64,000 nucleotides of DNA from JAQVYV01 sp964507305 (GTDB taxonomy: Bacteria; Bacillota; Clostridia; Saccharofermentanales; UBA5734): NCBI GenBank assembly GCA_964507305.1, contig CAZDPQ010000001.1:30448-94447 (forward strand), in the 5' to 3' direction. Every line of letters starts with the position of its first letter. Within the stretch, counting starts at the first letter, position 1. Shown in pieces: positions 62,192 through 64,000 of the stretch. Under the pieces are notes generated by a model, which did not search any database, had not been told where the DNA came from, and was given only the letters and a program-made list of their open reading frames with translations. A program made the position numbers and the translations under genes.

Positions 62192-62821
62192 TCAGAGCCT
62201 GACCAGCTCGTCCTCGATCCCGCGCAGTCTCGCGTAGCGGTGCTTCTCCGCCTCGGCGATGGCAAGGATGGCTTCCGCCGTCCTCTGCAGGTCGTCATTG
62301 ATCAAGACATATTCGAACCGGGATGCCATCGACATCTCGGAAACAGCCTTCTCCAAACGCTTCTTCTGTACATCAACGCTCTCGGTCCCCCGGCCCAGCA
62401 GCCTTCTCCGGAGCTCCGCGAACGAAGGGGGAAGAAGGAACACGCTCACCGCCTCCGGAAAATTCTCCATCACCGCGAGGGATCCCGGAACGGTGATGTC
62501 CAGGATGATGTCCGCGCCGTTCTCGATGCACTCGATCAGCGGGGCCTTCGGCGTGCCGTAATAATTGCCGCAGTAGATGTCATGCTCCAGGATCTCGCCA
62601 CGGGCGAGCTTGTCCCGGAACGTGCCGGGGTCTGTGAAATAGTACTGGACGCCGTCCGTCTCCCCAGGCCGCGGCGGGCGCGTCGTCACCGAAACCGAAT
62701 GCCGCATTGCCGGGCAGATCTCAAGGACCTTGCCAATGACCGTGCCCTTGCCTACACCGGAAGGTCCGGACAGGGTGATGACGATCCCTCGGTCTTTGCG
62801 GAACGCGGATGGCTGCATCAT
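62192..62821 (-). CDS. gmk: Guanylate kinase
   Basis: The protein has 209 residues. It phosphorylates GMP to GDP. The P-loop is LSGPSGVGKGTVIGKVLE, the GMP-binding segment SVSVTTRPPRPGETDGVQYYF, and the lid is near RLEKAVSEMSMASRFEYVLIN. Length is normal. It overlaps remA by ATGA and precedes rpoZ by about 80 bp. Confidence 0.97.
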   Translation of the reverse strand: MMQPSAFRKDRGIVITLSGPSGVGKGTVIGKVLEICPAMRHSVSVTTRPPRPGETDGVQYYFTDPGTFRDKLARGEILEHDIYCGNYYGTPKAPLIECIENGADIILDITVPGSLAVMENFPEAVSVFLLPPSFAELRRRLLGRGTESVDVQKKRLEKAVSEMSMASRFEYVLINDDLQRTAEAILAIAEAEKHRYARLRGIEDELVRL

Positions 62822-63057
62822 GCCTCCTTGTGAAGCTCATTCACGATCTCATCGCCGGTCATCGAGGACAGGACCAGATGGTCGCTGTCCATCAGGATGA
62901 CCGCGCGGGTCCTGCGGCCCGACGTGGCGTCGATGAGGGTTCCCCTGTCCCGGGCGTCCTGGATCAGCCGCTTGACCGGCGAAGCGTCCGGGCCGACGAC
63001 GGCGATGACCCTCTCCGCGGAAACCATATTCCCGAAACCGATTTGAACGAGTCTCAT
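62818..63057 (-). CDS. remA: DUF370/RemA-like extracellular matrix regulator
   Basis: The protein has 79 residues. The DUF370 pattern is clear: VQIGFGNMVSAERVIAVVGPDASPVKRLIQDA and RTRAVILMDSDHLVLSS. In Bacillus subtilis RemA activates biofilm matrix and osmoprotection genes. The gene lies between yicC/yloC and gmk, the conserved location. Confidence 0.92.
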   Translation of the reverse strand: MRLVQIGFGNMVSAERVIAVVGPDASPVKRLIQDARDRGTLIDATSGRRTRAVILMDSDHLVLSSMTGDEIVNELHKEA

Positions 63058-63146
63058 CCCTGCGGCCGCCTCCTGCCGATCCGAAATCCCCCGGCGCAGC
63101 CCCTCCGGCCGCGTGACGGCCCGGAGCGCCCGCGGGGCGTCCCGCT

Positions 63147-64000
63147 CTACTCGAGGTTCTGGATCTGCTCCCGGATCTTCTCGAGCGCGTTCTTCATCTC
63201 CATGACATAGCCGGTGACCGCGAGGTCATTGGCCTTCGAACCGATCGTATTGATCTCCCGGTTCATCTCCTGGACGACAAAATCGAGCTTCTTGCCCACC
63301 GGGCCGCTCCCGGCAAGCGTGGCCCCGAACTGCGCGATATGACTGCCGAGCCTCGTCAGCTCCTCGTCGATCGCGCACTTGTCGGCGAAAAGAGCGATCT
63401 CCATCGCGAGCCTCTGCTCGTCGATGGTCTGGACCGCAAGCTCTCCGGCAAGGTCCGTGATCCGCTGCCGCAGCCGCGACGCGAACTCGCGGGAAACCGA
63501 CGGGGCCCGCCGCGCGACCTCCGCGCTGAGGGCCTTCAGCGTATCCAGGTGCCCGGCAATGCTCGCCGCGAGAGCATCGCCCTCGCTGTCCCGCATGGCC
63601 GAGAGCGCGTCCAGCGCCCGTACGAGCGCCTGCGACACCAGGCTCCACGCCTCCTCGTCGTCCGGCTCGCCCGCCGAGACCTTCAGGACATCATTGAACC
63701 TGGCGATCGTCGACGCGTAGACCTTCTCCTCCGAACCGACGATCTCCGCGATCTGCCGGAGCGCATGGCCATACGCGCCGGCCAGGGCCGCGTCGCACTC
63801 GACCCGGACGCCGCTGTCGCTGAAATCGTCGAACGAAATGAAAACTTCCGCCTTGCCCCGGGCGATCCCGGCCGCGGCGGCCTCCCGGATCCTGTTCTCG
63901 ATCCCGTACAGGACCCTCGGGAGCTTGATCTGAAGGTCGCAGTAACGGCTGTTGACCGTCCTGATCTCGACCGTGCATCTGCGGTCCCGGCTGTCGATCT
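63147..64000 (-). CDS. YicC/YloC-type endoribonuclease, 5' end beyond the window
   Basis: About 284 codons are visible and the frame is open to the right edge. The N-terminal YicC motif appears as VEIRTVNSRYCDLQIKLPR. The C-terminal domain holds FADKCAIDEELTRLGSHIAQF and KKLDFVVQEMNREINTIGSKAND, the most conserved DUF1732 stretch. A GTG at 63638 is internal and not the start. YicC-type proteins are RNases acting on mRNA or small RNA. It heads the yloC-remA-gmk-rpoZ order. Confidence 0.93.
   Translation of the reverse strand, partial: IDSRDRRCTVEIRTVNSRYCDLQIKLPRVLYGIENRIREAAAAGIARGKAEVFISFDDFSDSGVRVECDAALAGAYGHALRQIAEIVGSEEKVYASTIARFNDVLKVSAGEPDDEEAWSLVSQALVRALDALSAMRDSEGDALAASIAGHLDTLKALSAEVARRAPSVSREFASRLRQRITDLAGELAVQTIDEQRLAMEIALFADKCAIDEELTRLGSHIAQFGATLAGSGPVGKKLDFVVQEMNREINTIGSKANDLAVTGYVMEMKNALEKIREQIQNLE

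Noticed and set aside
63147..64000. Frameshifted yicC, suggested by separate frames at 63147-63638 and 63691-63978
   Set aside because: The 63147 frame continues open to the window edge with matching YicC motifs; the other frame is a shadow.

Overview
The window is a GC-rich chromosomal segment of a Gram-positive anaerobe, most likely of the class Clostridia (inference). The signs are a CtsR-McsA-McsB-ClpC stress operon with its CtsR operator, a T-box leader on a trp operon, TmcAL, a DUF3842 protein, a dimeric-type glycyl-tRNA synthetase, pyruvate phosphate dikinase, a sortase-type surface protein and a V-type ATPase with the sodium-site residues of Enterococcus hirae NtpK. No rRNA, phage, transposase or CRISPR array is visible. 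Most genes are on the minus strand, in tight operons with ATGA-type overlaps.

Layout. 1-4 kb: the 3' end of tmcAL, a small membrane protein, a URO-D-type protein, an RluA-type pseudouridine synthase and a lipoprotein. 4.0-4.4 kb: an AT-rich gap without a gene. 4.4-9.5 kb: ctsR-mcsA-mcsB-clpC. 9.5-14.5 kb: a murQ operon (etherase, BadF-type sugar kinase, RpiR regulator, glycosidase). 14.6-16.1 kb: a small membrane protein, then an AT-rich toxin-antitoxin islet bracketed by a perfect 35-bp repeat that is also the tRNA-Gln terminator. 16.2-24.1 kb: a DUF3842 protein and the complete pstS-C-A-B-phoU-phoB-phoR set behind a candidate Pho box. 24.1-27.9 kb: an Smr protein, a small unknown protein, an aldo/keto reductase, lipA and lipB. 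28-35 kb: the T-box-controlled trpE-G-D-C-F-B-A operon, in which trpC carries two in-frame amber codons inside its catalytic motif.

35-48.2 kb is the most distinctive region, a surface glycan or nucleoside utilisation locus. It holds a solute-binding protein, a membrane-anchored Ig-like protein, two sugar-type ABC permeases, a nucleoside hydrolase, two anchored lectin-like proteins, a GH106-like lipoprotein and a divergent AraC regulator. At its two ends lie paralogous lipoproteins of a family I do not recognise.

48.2-57.1 kb is a nine-gene V-ATPase operon (H-I-K-E-C-F-A-B-D). 57.2-64 kb holds ppdK, glyQS, an rpoZ with a long acidic tail, gmk, remA and a truncated yicC/yloC; yloC-remA-gmk-rpoZ is a conserved Bacillota order.

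Together the genes suggest an anaerobic, carbohydrate-using organism with PPi-linked glycolysis, probably sodium bioenergetics, phosphate sensing, tryptophan synthesis controlled by charged tRNA, and cell-wall sugar recycling. Starts were chosen from ribosome-binding sites and overlaps. All functions rest on motif recognition, without database searches.
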